The notes under the pieces: generated by a model
What the model was told of the DNA's origin: nothing
What the model saw: only the letters and a program-made list of their open reading frames with translations
Database searches by the model: none
Origin: Mycolicibacterium chlorophenolicum
GTDB lineage: Bacteria > Actinomycetota > Actinomycetes > Mycobacteriales > Mycobacteriaceae
Assembly: GCF_001044235.1 (NCBI RefSeq)
Contig: NZ_JYNL01000064.1
Span: 897,096 to 961,095, forward strand
Length of the DNA: 64,000 nt
Direction of reading: 5' to 3'
Shown: one piece after another, positions 35,808 to 44,422 of the stretch
Layout: each line of letters starts with the position of its first letter
Position numbering within the stretch: the stretch's first letter is position 1
Program-made: the position numbers and the translations under genes

Positions 35808-36230
35808 CTACTGCCGGCCGTCGGGCTGGTCGTTGTTCTTCTGCGATCCCCAGCCGTGGACGCGGTCGACAGCGATCAGCGCGCTGACGCGCGGCCTGTC
35901 TCGCTGCGGATACTCCTGGCCGGTGTAGTGCCGGGACAGCGCGTCGATGTCGGCGAGACCCTCGTCGTCATACATCCGAACCACGTGGCCGATCAGCGTG
36001 ACGTGCGTGTACCAGTCGCCGTCGTCGATGACCGTCAGCGAGACCCGGGGATCTTTCTCCATGTGCTTGAGGCGCACCCGCGCGCGATCCATGTTGACCA
36101 GGATCTGGTCGTCCCGCAGCAGGTACCACGTCGCCGCCGACACCGGTTGGCCGTCGGAGCGAACCGTGGCGATCACCGCGGGGTTGGCCTTGGCGAGCAT
36201 CTCCTTGGCGGAATCTGACAGCGGCGACAT
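35808..36230 (-). CDS. PPOX-class F420-dependent oxidoreductase
   Basis: A 140-residue split-barrel protein of the pyridoxamine-5'-phosphate oxidase fold, in the mycobacterial F420-binding class. Indicative segments are AVIATVRSDGQPVSAATWYL, ILVNMDRARVRLKHMEKDPR and SLTVIDDGDWYTHVTLIGHV. Such proteins bind F420H2 or a flavin and reduce varied compounds. It is a single gene with a gap of about 150 bases from rhaM upstream of the rhamnose operon. Confidence 0.82.
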   Translation of the reverse strand: MSPLSDSAKEMLAKANPAVIATVRSDGQPVSAATWYLLRDDQILVNMDRARVRLKHMEKDPRVSLTVIDDGDWYTHVTLIGHVVRMYDDEGLADIDALSRHYTGQEYPQRDRPRVSALIAVDRVHGWGSQKNNDQPDGRQ

Positions 36231-36281
36231 GGCGACGTCCTCTCGATCGATATGGCGATGGCATCGCTATACCCGCAGCGC

Positions 36282-36683
36282 TCAGGTCAGACACTCCAGC
36301 GCCGCCACGGCGCATGCCTCGTCGTCGGCGGCGCTCGCCCCGCTGACCCCGACTCCGCCGACGACGGTTCCCTCGACCGTGATGGGCACACCGCCGCCGA
36401 AGATGACGAACCGGCCACCGCCGTTGGCGTGCAGGCCGAACAGTTCTCCGCCCGGCGCGGCCAGCGTGGCGAGTTCGGAGGTGGCGATGCGATTGGAGAC
36501 CGCGGTGTACGCCTTGTCCACTGCCAGCACGGGTCCGGCGATCTCCGCGCCGTCCATCCGGCCGAACGCCACCAGGTTGCCGCCGGCGTCCACCACGGCG
36601 GCGGAGACCACAATCGATCGGCGTTCGGCTTCGGCGTGCGCGGCGGCGATCATGCGCAGTGCCGTGGCGAGATCGACGGTCAT
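36282..36683 (-). CDS. GlcG/HbpS-like haem-binding-fold protein
   Basis: A 133-residue protein of the GlcG/HbpS family: VVSAAVVDAGGNLVAFGRMD, AVDKAYTAVSNRIATSEL and GVPITVEGTVVGGVGVSGAS are diagnostic. HbpS of Streptomyces binds haem and iron and senses redox stress; many relatives have unknown roles. The ATG at 36683 gives the standard length. It lies between the PPOX gene and the metallo-hydrolase, all on the minus strand with gaps of 50-70 bases. Confidence 0.85.
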   Translation of the reverse strand: MTVDLATALRMIAAAHAEAERRSIVVSAAVVDAGGNLVAFGRMDGAEIAGPVLAVDKAYTAVSNRIATSELATLAAPGGELFGLHANGGGRFVIFGGGVPITVEGTVVGGVGVSGASAADDEACAVAALECLT

Positions 36684-36754
36684 CGGGACACCATAGCGCC
36701 GCCGACCGCCTCCGGCCGCCCGTCGGACAGCTCTCCGAATCGACTGGGTGGGAG

Positions 36755-37663
36755 TCAGTAGTCCCACATCGAGGGGACGCACCGGAAGACGTCGCCGGCC
36801 GCAGCCACCCGGCAGATCGACGGGAACGGCAGGTGGGTGGCGATCAACGACTCCCCGGTCGCCGCGAGCTCCCGCAGCAGGCGCACCCGCACCCGCGCCG
36901 CCTCGTCCGGGTCGTGTTCGAATCCGTTGTGCCACTGCGGGTTGTCGAAGCCCGGGGCGAAAACCGCGTCGCCGGCGAATGTCAGCCGCTCCCCGCGGGA
37001 CTCCAGGCGCACGATGCTGTGCCCGGGGGTGTGCCCGCCCGTGCGGGAGATGAGGACACCCGGTGCCACCTCGTACTCGTTCTCGAAAGTGCGCAGCTTT
37101 CCCCGATATTCGTTGAGGAACCGCGCGGCCACGGAGCGCAGCACCTCGGGTACCGGCTCCGGCATCACCGTGCGGGTGAAGTCGGGCGCCTCCCAGAACT
37201 CGGCTTCCGCCGCCGCCGCATGGATGCGCACGTCAGGCCGCAGGCTGGCCTTGAGTCCGTCGGCGAGCAGACCTCCGACGTGATCCATGTGCATGTGGGT
37301 GAGCACGACGTCGGTCACTGCCGACGGATCGATGCCGGCGGCGTGCAGACGCGTCGCCATCTGGCCGGCCCGCGGGAAACCCGGAAACTCCAGCCCCAAT
37401 CCGGCGTCGACGAGGATGGTGCGGCCGCCGCTGCGTACCACCACCACGTTGAGGGCCCAGTCGAGCACGTCGGGCGGCAGGAACATGTCGGCCAGCCAAC
37501 CGGCCAACTCGGGCGGCGGGGCGTTGGTGGCCAGTGTCGACGCGGTGATCGGGAGCACCCCGTCGCTGATGACGAGCACGTCGATGTCACCGACCTGCAG
37601 TGCGTACCGGGACGGTACCAACTCGTCGAGTGCCGACCCACCACGGTGAGAGATGTTGTCCAC
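36755..37663 (-). CDS. Metallo-beta-lactamase-fold hydrolase
   Basis: A 302-residue hydrolase with the zinc motif THMHMDHVGG near residue 121 and further ligands in TGGHTPGH near residue 210, FAGDAVF near residue 231 and IATHLPFP near residue 277. The layout and length fit the AHL-lactonase-like/alkylsulfatase-distant branch; the substrate is not readable. No signal peptide, so it is cytoplasmic. It stands alone on the minus strand. Confidence 0.87.
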   Translation of the reverse strand: MDNISHRGGSALDELVPSRYALQVGDIDVLVISDGVLPITASTLATNAPPPELAGWLADMFLPPDVLDWALNVVVVRSGGRTILVDAGLGLEFPGFPRAGQMATRLHAAGIDPSAVTDVVLTHMHMDHVGGLLADGLKASLRPDVRIHAAAAEAEFWEAPDFTRTVMPEPVPEVLRSVAARFLNEYRGKLRTFENEYEVAPGVLISRTGGHTPGHSIVRLESRGERLTFAGDAVFAPGFDNPQWHNGFEHDPDEAARVRVRLLRELAATGESLIATHLPFPSICRVAAAGDVFRCVPSMWDY

Positions 37664-37779
37664 GATCTTCCTTCCAGACGATTGACGGCGCGCACAGTGC
37701 GTTCCGTGCCCGGAAACGCGAGCAGATGCGCCGAGTCATCCCCGGAGGTCGGCGCGACACCGCACCGGGCATGCACCGG

Positions 37780-38538
37780 TTACCGCGTCAGGTCCCACTG
37801 CCCGAAGTCAGCGGCGAGGACATCGTCGGTGTCCACATGGATGTCCCCGATCAGCGGACCCGGCGTCGACGCGGTGTTGACCGCGCTCTGGTAGAGCACC
37901 GCCGCGGGTTCGCGGGCGCCCTGTGACCACGCCTTGGTCTGCCATGCCCAGCGGTGACCCGGGCTCGTGGAATACCCGATCACCCCGTCGCCGATCGCCC
38001 ATCCGCATGCCAACGCGTGACCGTAGATACCGGTGCGTTGGACACCCAGCACCGACCCGATGCCCCGAAACCACTCCACTGCAACGCTTTTCCAGGTCTG
38101 CGAGTCGATGTCCTCGTCGACACTGAAGAAGATCGGCGCCGTGTCGGGTCCGCCCGCGGCGCCGTGCAGACGTAGGGCGGTCTGCGCATCGGCCACTCCG
38201 CCCGCATACCCGCGGGTGAAGTCCGATGGCGTGGGCCACCCGGGCTTGCCGTACTGGTAGCAGCTGACCACCTGCAGACCGGCCGCGCGCATCGCGTCGG
38301 CGTACTCCCGGGTGACCGGTTTGAAGTCGAAGTCGGCACCGGGCCGTACCTCTGAGACGTACACCAGCGCCCCCGCGTAGCCGGCCGCCTTGATCTGCTC
38401 CGGCGCGACCAACCGCTCCGTGAAGTCGATCAGCTGGGAGGATGCGGCCGACGCGCTCGGGGCGAGCGGGACGGGCACGGTCAACAGCAGAGGGGTCGCC
38501 GCGGCGAATCGCAGAGCCTGCCGCCGCGAGATCGTCAT
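37780..38538 (-). CDS. Tat-exported DUF1906 (Rv2525c-like) glycoside-hydrolase-like protein
   Basis: A 252-residue protein. The signal SRRQALRFAA with a hydrophobic core and ASA cleavage site is a twin-arginine signal. The rest follows mycobacterial Rv2525c: IKAAGYAGALVYVSEVRPGA, QVVSCYQYGK, GAAGGPDTAPIFFSVDEDID and a C-terminal DFGQWDL. DUF1906 has a TIM-barrel glycoside-hydrolase-like fold tied to cell-wall processing. It would act outside the membrane. It is divergent from the beta-lactamase-like gene. Confidence 0.87.
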   Translation of the reverse strand: MTISRRQALRFAAATPLLLTVPVPLAPSASAASSQLIDFTERLVAPEQIKAAGYAGALVYVSEVRPGADFDFKPVTREYADAMRAAGLQVVSCYQYGKPGWPTPSDFTRGYAGGVADAQTALRLHGAAGGPDTAPIFFSVDEDIDSQTWKSVAVEWFRGIGSVLGVQRTGIYGHALACGWAIGDGVIGYSTSPGHRWAWQTKAWSQGAREPAAVLYQSAVNTASTPGPLIGDIHVDTDDVLAADFGQWDLTR

Positions 38539-38594
38539 CCCGGCGATGGTAGGCGTTGTTGCCCGTTCGCGTCTCCGTTGGCACCCTCGATGAG

Positions 38595-40061
38595 GTGCCT
38601 CCCGGTTCCTCCGCCCTCCGCGCCACCTCTTGGCTGCGGGTGGCGGCCGTGCTGGGAGCCGCGGTGGTGACCCTCGCGGCGCCGTCGCCGCCGGGGGTGG
38701 AGGCCCGCGCGGCGGCCATCCGGACTCCGCACACCGTGCCCGTACACCCGCAACCCGACCGTCCCACTGCCGACATGCCTGCGGTCTCCGCGCTCGTCGA
38801 CGGCGCGATCGCCGCACGCCGGCTCCCCGGTGCCGTGGTGCTCGTCGGCCACGACGGCCGGGTGGTGTTCCGGAAGGCGTACGGCGTGCGCACGCTCCCC
38901 GGCGAACCGGGGGTTGACGGAAAACCGGCGGCCGCCGATCCGATGACCGAGGACACCGTCTTCGACCTGGCGTCGCTGACGAAGGTCCTCGCGACCGCGA
39001 CGGCGGTCATGCAGCTCTGCGAACGCGACGCCGTGCGCCTCGACGCCCCGGTGCAGACCTATCTGCCCGCCTTCAATCCCACGCATGATCCGCAACGCGC
39101 GCGGGTCACGCTGCGCATGCTTCTCACCCACACCTCGGGTGAACCGGGCGACGTCGACCTCGACGACCGCTGGGGACTGGCGCGGGCAGACAAGGCGGAG
39201 GGCCTCCGGCGCGCCCTGTCGGCGCCGCTGGAATCGGCTCCCGGCATCGGATTCCGGTACTCCGACATCAACTTCCTCGTGCTCGGCGCGCTGATCGAGA
39301 CCGTCACCGGCGAGTCGGAGGACGTCTACGTGCAGCGGCATGTGTTCGCGCCGCTGAGCATGACCGACAGCCGCTATCTGCCCACCCAGGGTCCGTCGGC
39401 GCGCAACACGAGCCTGCTGGCGCGCATCGCACCCACCCGCCACGACGAGGAGAGCGAGCGGGATCCCGCGGCGAATCCGCACTTCGGGCAGCTCTTGCGC
39501 GGGGTCGTCGACGACCCCACGGCCCGCCGCATGGGCGGTGTGGCCGGGCACGCCGGCGTGTTCTCCACCGCGCGCGACGTCGGCCTGTTCGCGCAGGCCC
39601 TTCTCGACAGGCTCGCCGGCCGGGAGAGCGCCTTCCCGCTCTCGCAGGCGACTCTGCAAGCGATGACAGCGCCCGCGCAGCCCGGCCACTCGCCGCAGCA
39701 ACTCGTGGATGCCATGCGCGCAGATCGCCAAAGGCCGCTCGCAGCAACGTCTTCCGTCGACCGATTGCTGGCTCCGCGCTATCCGGCCATTCGGGGGCAG
39801 AACCTGCGCGGCCTCGGCTGGGACATCGACACCGGCTATTCGGTGCCGCGCGGCGCCGTTTTCGGTGTGGGCAGCTTCGGCCACACGGGTTTCACCGGCA
39901 CGTCGCTGTGGATCGACCCCGCGTCGGACACATACGTGGTGGTTCTCTCCAACGCGGTCCACGCCCCGGGTAGTCCGCCGATCTCGAGGCTCGCCGGCCA
40001 GATCGCCACGCAGGTGGCCCGGGCGCTGGGCGTCGACGGGGAGGGTCCGCGGCGACCGTGA
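38595..40061 (+). CDS. Exported serine beta-lactamase/DD-peptidase-like hydrolase
   Basis: A class C beta-lactamase-fold serine hydrolase of about 488 residues. A Sec-type signal (LRVAAVLGAAVVTLAA) precedes the mature domain. Catalytic elements are SLTK near residue 126, YSD near residue 221 (RYSDINFL) and HTG near residue 428 (FGHTGFTG). This family covers esterases, D-aminopeptidases and lactamase-like proteins. The start is uncertain: GTG 38595 is used, and an in-frame TTG lies at 38556. It faces away from the DUF1906 gene, and both products are exported. Confidence 0.85.
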   Translation: MPPGSSALRATSWLRVAAVLGAAVVTLAAPSPPGVEARAAAIRTPHTVPVHPQPDRPTADMPAVSALVDGAIAARRLPGAVVLVGHDGRVVFRKAYGVRTLPGEPGVDGKPAAADPMTEDTVFDLASLTKVLATATAVMQLCERDAVRLDAPVQTYLPAFNPTHDPQRARVTLRMLLTHTSGEPGDVDLDDRWGLARADKAEGLRRALSAPLESAPGIGFRYSDINFLVLGALIETVTGESEDVYVQRHVFAPLSMTDSRYLPTQGPSARNTSLLARIAPTRHDEESERDPAANPHFGQLLRGVVDDPTARRMGGVAGHAGVFSTARDVGLFAQALLDRLAGRESAFPLSQATLQAMTAPAQPGHSPQQLVDAMRADRQRPLAATSSVDRLLAPRYPAIRGQNLRGLGWDIDTGYSVPRGAVFGVGSFGHTGFTGTSLWIDPASDTYVVVLSNAVHAPGSPPISRLAGQIATQVARALGVDGEGPRRP

Positions 40062-41061
40062 ACACGCGGCCGGCGTGTCACGTCGAGCCGACAAGCCGGT
40101 AGAGCTTCACCGAGACAGCTGAAAGCCAGATCCACACCCAGATCACAGCCACCGTGAATGCCGCGATCGCCACGGAACCTGCACCCGTCAACAAGGCCCC
40201 TGAAAGCAGCTGCGAACGCGGTGACGGTGATCCGCGAAAACCAGGCCCAGAAAGGAAGATTCATTCGCGCGAAGCAGACGGCCACAACGTAACCCGCTCC
40301 GACCAGGCACAGGAAGCCCGATTTCGAAGACACGCGCGGTGGGGACATGCGGGGTCCGCAGCCCGAAGACGTGGGCGATCGTGGCCAGTCGGCCCGGAGC
40401 CGACTGTGGAAAGGCATCGGGGGTGTACGGCGTCGCGTCGTAATCGGCGCGCAGCCGCTCCGTGCCGATCGAAAGTGGCTCCGATCGTGGTGTCACCGGG
40501 TTCTCCTGCCCTGGTCGAGAAATCGGCAACCTATAGCGCGAGGCTTGACGCCACGAGAACGACAGGTGAACGACCGCGGGCGTGGGCTCGGCGAGCGGCG
40601 CACCAGCACCGGCGCTGCCGGCCCTGTTGCATGCCCGCAGGCGTGGGTATGCGCCGCCGGATGCGGTGGGCTAGTTTGCTGATCGCCTTCCCATCCTTCG
40701 GATGCGTCAATTCGGCAAGGGTGCTCTCTCGGCTACGACCCATGTCACCACATCGATCGGGGCGGACCGCGCCCGCGTTCGATGATCTTGTGCTAAGAGA
40801 TGAACGAAGCCGGAGGAGTGTTTAGCCGGGATGCCGGTCAATTGACGTTTGTCGCTAATTGCGAATCGGTATGAGCTGATCAGATGGCATGACTTCCTGG
40901 ATGCCCATCGATGTCGGCGCCGCTACCGCGGTCCATTGGATTTGCCGAACGTGTGGCGATCCTGAAATTAGCATTTGCTGAGCGCGATCCGGAACCGGCT
41001 TCTATGCTGCTGTTGCCGGATCTTCGGCGAACCCCATTCACTGCGTCGGCCGGGAGATTTC
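40062..41061. other. Decayed, gene-poor interval
   Basis: About 1000 bases with no intact gene. It contains the methyltransferase fragment at 40316-40496 and, on the minus strand ending at 40078, a short hydrophobic reading frame (FTVAVIWVWIWLSAVSVKLY) that could be the end of a lost membrane protein. From about 40800 the sequence becomes richer in A and T and probably holds the promoter of the PE-PPE gene. Confidence 0.45.
40316..40496 (-). pseudogene. Fragment of a SAM-dependent methyltransferase
   Basis: The minus-strand frame from GTG 40496 reads YDATPYTPDAFPQSAPGRLA then TIAHVFGLRTPHV and TARVFEIG. This is the N-terminal segment of a class I methyltransferase group that runs on to ELGCASGGNL. 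Here the frame leaves the family directly after EIG, before the SAM-binding loop is complete, and stops at 40188. The remainder of the gene is not found nearby. Confidence 0.55.
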
Positions 41062-42369
41062 ATGCGAACGAGAATGCGCAGAGCCGGCGTTGCCTGCGGG
41101 GCGTTCCTGGCAACGGTCGGCATGGCGTTCTCAGTGGCAACCTCCGCGGGTGCGAGCAGCTCAGCGCTGGTGATCGGCGGCATCGCGACGCCCTCACTCA
41201 GCGACATCGTGATGGCAGAACTGCTCGGCGGAACACTCAAGGGTCAGCCTCGGGTGAGCGTGAACTGGCCCGCACAGGCCGCGCCCTACACCGGAAGCAA
41301 CGACCTCACCCTCGGTGCGTCCATCAACGTCGGCATCACCAACCTCAACGCCCAGATCGACGCGGCGCTGGGCCGGCTCGGCACCGACGCCAACGGTCGA
41401 CCGATCAACGGGGAGAAGGTGACCGTGGTCGGGTTGTCCGCCGGCTCCCTCGTCGTCAACGAGGTCCTGCGCCAGATGGACGCCGATCCCGACGCGCCCG
41501 ACAAGAACGAGATCACCTTCATCGTGGTCGCCGATTCCAGCCGGCAATCGCTGATCGACAAGGCCCGATACGATCCGCGCTTCGACTACACCTATCAGCC
41601 CGCACCGGAGACCAAGTACGACATCATCGTCGTCACCGGCGAGTACGACGGGATGGCGGACTTCCCCGACCGGTGGTGGAACCTTCTCGCCGTCGCCAAC
41701 GCCGTGGCAGGGTCGATCTTCGTCCACGTGCCCGTGATGTTCGCCGACCTGTCCAAGGTGCCGGCGGAGAACATCGACGTGGACGTGAACTCCAAGGGCG
41801 GCAACACAACTCACTATCTGGTGCCCACCGAGAAATTGCCGCTGGTGCGACTGTTCCCCTCCCTGGCGTCCCGCGAGGCGGAACTCAAAGCCACGATCGA
41901 CGCCGGATACAGCCGCAACGATCCCGCGCCCGCCAGCAAGCTGAGCTCACTGGTGGCCAGCTCTCCCGCGGCTGCCGGTGAACCGGCGCCGCAGGCCGAC
42001 GCGCAGACGCCGTCGGTCGAGACGGAGCAGCCCGTCGAGCCGACGGCCGACGCGACTGAGGAGTCTCCCGGGACGGCGGCCGACGAATCCGCTCCCGACG
42101 ACGAGACCACATCCGACGACCAGACGACCCCCGCCGAAGACACCACGTCCGACGACCAGGCTGCGATCGACACCGACGGTGGCTCCGCCGAGGACGGAGC
42201 CGACTCCGACGCCCACGCCGACGAGGACCCGGCCGACACCGCGGGCACCCCCGCCGGTGACGCAACCGCACCCACCGATCTGATCGGTTCGGCGACGTCT
42301 CACTCCGCCGGCTCCGACGACTCCTCGACGGGCACAGACCTTCCCGAGGCGACCAAGACCGCGTCCTGA
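41062..42369 (+). CDS. PE-PPE-domain serine hydrolase with acidic tail
   Basis: A 435-residue exported protein. Residues 1-30 are a Sec signal (RRAGVACGAFLATVG ending ATSAGA). Residues 35-295 are a PE-PPE domain, an alpha/beta-hydrolase fold with nucleophile elbow GLSAGS near residue 124 and a WWNLLAVANA segment. From about residue 300 comes a 130-residue Asp/Glu/Thr/Ser/Pro-rich tail, probably disordered. No PE or PPE N-terminal domain is present. Mycobacterial relatives act as esterases or lipases at the cell envelope. It is a single gene ahead of the dormancy cluster. Confidence 0.85.
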   Translation: MRTRMRRAGVACGAFLATVGMAFSVATSAGASSSALVIGGIATPSLSDIVMAELLGGTLKGQPRVSVNWPAQAAPYTGSNDLTLGASINVGITNLNAQIDAALGRLGTDANGRPINGEKVTVVGLSAGSLVVNEVLRQMDADPDAPDKNEITFIVVADSSRQSLIDKARYDPRFDYTYQPAPETKYDIIVVTGEYDGMADFPDRWWNLLAVANAVAGSIFVHVPVMFADLSKVPAENIDVDVNSKGGNTTHYLVPTEKLPLVRLFPSLASREAELKATIDAGYSRNDPAPASKLSSLVASSPAAAGEPAPQADAQTPSVETEQPVEPTADATEESPGTAADESAPDDETTSDDQTTPAEDTTSDDQAAIDTDGGSAEDGADSDAHADEDPADTAGTPAGDATAPTDLIGSATSHSAGSDDSSTGTDLPEATKTAS

Positions 42370-42402
42370 CCGGCGCCGTGCATGGACTGATTGCCAACGC
42401 AC

Positions 42403-42422
42403 GCTGTGACTTTTGGCCCTAA
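42403..42422. promoter_or_regulatory. Candidate DosR box before rafH-like gene
   Basis: GCTGTGACTTTTGGCCCTAA fits the DosR consensus TTSGGGACTWWAGTCCCSAA in the GACT half, the centre and the CCC half. It lies 33 bases before the RafH-like start codon. Confidence 0.65.
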
Positions 42423-42454
42423 CTGCACTGCGCCGGGCGACGTAGCAAGGACGT

Positions 42455-43252
42455 ATGAGCAACGGAGTTCACGTCCCCGAGATCATCGACGTCGATGTCA
42501 CCACCCGCGGTGATCTGCCCGGCGCTGCCGACTACGCGCGGAAGAAGATCGGGGAGCTGGGGCGGCTCTCGCACCGTCCGGTGCTCTACGCCCGCGTGAA
42601 ACTGAGCAGGCACCACGATCCCGCGGTAGAGTCGCCAGTTGTCGCGCAGGCCAATCTCGATGTCAACGGCCGGCCGGTCCGCGCGCAAGTGCATGCCGCC
42701 ACCGCACACGAGGCGATCGATCTGCTCGAGGCGCGCCTGAAGCGCCGGCTCGAACACGTCGCAGAACACTTCGAGGTGCGTCGGGGAGACCGGCTCGACG
42801 GCAAGCGGTCCTGGCGGCACGAGTCGCGGCCGGCCCAGCGGCTCAACCACTTTCCGCGAGCCACCGAGCGGCGCGTCATCCGGCGGAAATCGTTCACCAT
42901 GACACCCTGCACCATCGACGATGCGATCGCCGAGATGGAGCTGCTGGACTACGACTTCCACCTGTTCACCGAGAAGGGCTCCGGTGTCGTCGGGGTGCTC
43001 TACCGCAGCGAACCCTCCGGATATCGGCTGGCGCTGGTGGCCCCCTCAGTGGCCGACGAGCTCGCCCCGTTCTCCCACGCCGTGACCGTCAGCCCCCACC
43101 CGCCGCCGTGCCTTCGCGAGCAGGACGCCCCCGAGCGGCTGCGCCTGCTGGGATTGCCGTTCCTGTTCTTCATCGACGCCGCCGCCGGCCGCGCCGGTGT
43201 CCTCTACCACCGCTACGACGGTCACTTCGGCCTGGTCACCCCGGCAGGATGA
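42455..43252 (+). CDS. RafH-like long ribosome hibernation factor
   Basis: A 265-residue long-form hibernation factor. Residues 8-110 are an HPF/RaiA domain (PEIIDVDVTTRGDLPGAADY; LNV-type AHEAIDLLEARLKRRLEHVA). After a basic linker come two C-terminal dimerisation modules in tandem, at about 147-195 (DAIAEMELLDYDFHLFTEKG) and about 215-262 (LRLLGLPFLFFIDAAAGRAG), which is the layout reported for mycobacterial RafH, made in hypoxia. It would silence 70S ribosomes in dormancy. AAGGA precedes the ATG and a DosR box lies upstream. No gene symbol is assigned because homology was judged by eye. Confidence 0.85.
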   Translation: MSNGVHVPEIIDVDVTTRGDLPGAADYARKKIGELGRLSHRPVLYARVKLSRHHDPAVESPVVAQANLDVNGRPVRAQVHAATAHEAIDLLEARLKRRLEHVAEHFEVRRGDRLDGKRSWRHESRPAQRLNHFPRATERRVIRRKSFTMTPCTIDDAIAEMELLDYDFHLFTEKGSGVVGVLYRSEPSGYRLALVAPSVADELAPFSHAVTVSPHPPPCLREQDAPERLRLLGLPFLFFIDAAAGRAGVLYHRYDGHFGLVTPAG

Positions 43253-43274
43253 CCGCACCGAATCTCAGCAGAGG

Positions 43275-43294
43275 TGAGGGACTTTCGGCCCTCC
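43275..43294. promoter_or_regulatory. Candidate DosR box before universal stress gene
   Basis: TGAGGGACTTTCGGCCCTCC has the complete GGGACTTT half and CCC half of the DosR consensus. It sits about 97 bases before the start of the universal stress protein at 43391. It is the best match of the set. Confidence 0.75.
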
Positions 43295-43390
43295 ACAGGT
43301 GACCAACGCCCCGCGAGCCGTCCGGCCGGAATCCCTAGCGTGGAGCCATCGGGTCCGGATCTCGCCGGCGCCGCGGGCAAGGAGGAAGAG

Positions 43391-44305
43391 ATGACATCGA
43401 CACCGTCGGTTCACCACAGTTCTCAGTCAGGGGCCGGTCACTACGGCATCGTCGTCGCCGTGGACGGGTCACCCGCCTCGCGCGCGGCCGCGGAATGGGC
43501 CGCCCGCGACGCGGCGCTGCGCCACCTGCCGCTGGCGATCGTGCACGTTCAGCCGTCGGAGGACATCGGGCCCTGGCTGGACCTGCCGATCACCGACGAC
43601 TACCTCGCCGATCTCGACCGCCAGGCGGCCAAGGTCGTCGCCGACACCCGCGAGGTCGTCACCGCAGCGCTGGCTGATCACCGGCCGGTCCGTGTGGAGC
43701 AGCGGGTGCTGTCCGGGCCCAAGATGCCCGCGCTGATCGACATGAGCAAGGACGCCGAGATGATGGTCGTCGGGTGTCGCGGCCTGGGCGGGCTGCAGGG
43801 AATGCTGCTCGGTTCGACCAGTTCGGCACTGGCCCACCACGCGCACTGTCCGGTGGCGATCGTGCACGAGGAGGAACCGGTCCTCTACCGCAACGACGCG
43901 CCGGTGGCCGTCGGCATCGACGGCTCCCCGGCGAGCGAACTCGCGACCGCGATCGCCTTCGACGAGGCATCACGGCGCGGTGTGGGCCTGTTGGCCATCC
44001 ACACCTGGATGAACAGCGGTGATTTCTACGTCGACGTGCCCCGCGAGGATCTGGCTCAGCAGGCCGATGAGGAACTCGCCCAACGTCTCGCCGGCTGGTG
44101 CGAGCGCTATCCCGACGTCAAGGTCCGGCGCATCGTCGGTCAGGACAACCCCGCCCACCACCTCGTCGAGGAATCGCGCCATGCGCAACTGCTGATCGTC
44201 GGCAGTCACGGCCGGGGCGGATTCGCCGGCCTGCTCCTCGGCTCGGTCAGCTGGACGGTCGCCCAGGCAGCGCGCATCCCGGTCATCGTGGCCCGACGGT
44301 CCTGA
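43391..44305 (+). CDS. Tandem universal stress protein
   Basis: A 304-residue protein with two UspA domains, about 18-160 and 165-304. Both carry the ATP-binding signature G-x2-G-x9-G-S: VGCRGLGGLQGMLLGSTSS and VGSHGRGGFAGLLLGSVS. GGAGGAAGAG lies directly before ATG 43391. The arrangement matches the DosR-induced tandem Usp proteins of mycobacteria, which bind ATP and influence growth arrest. It is likely co-regulated with the neighbouring Acg-type gene. Confidence 0.9.
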   Translation: MTSTPSVHHSSQSGAGHYGIVVAVDGSPASRAAAEWAARDAALRHLPLAIVHVQPSEDIGPWLDLPITDDYLADLDRQAAKVVADTREVVTAALADHRPVRVEQRVLSGPKMPALIDMSKDAEMMVVGCRGLGGLQGMLLGSTSSALAHHAHCPVAIVHEEEPVLYRNDAPVAVGIDGSPASELATAIAFDEASRRGVGLLAIHTWMNSGDFYVDVPREDLAQQADEELAQRLAGWCERYPDVKVRRIVGQDNPAHHLVEESRHAQLLIVGSHGRGGFAGLLLGSVSWTVAQAARIPVIVARRS

Positions 44306-44333
44306 GCCGGTTGAGCCCGCAAGTCACCAGCGT

Positions 44334-44353
44334 TCCGGGTCTTTAGACCCTCT
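44334..44353. promoter_or_regulatory. Candidate DosR box before Acg-type gene
   Basis: TCCGGGTCTTTAGACCCTCT is a near-perfect palindrome (GGGTCTTTAGACCC) and fits the DosR consensus except T for A at the fourth core position and its mirror. It lies about 70 bases before the Acg-type start. Confidence 0.65.
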
Positions 44354-44422
44354 TCACGGCGACGGCGAAACGACATCCTGAAACAAACCGGATCCATGTT
44401 CAGCCAGGGGGCTTCGACACCG

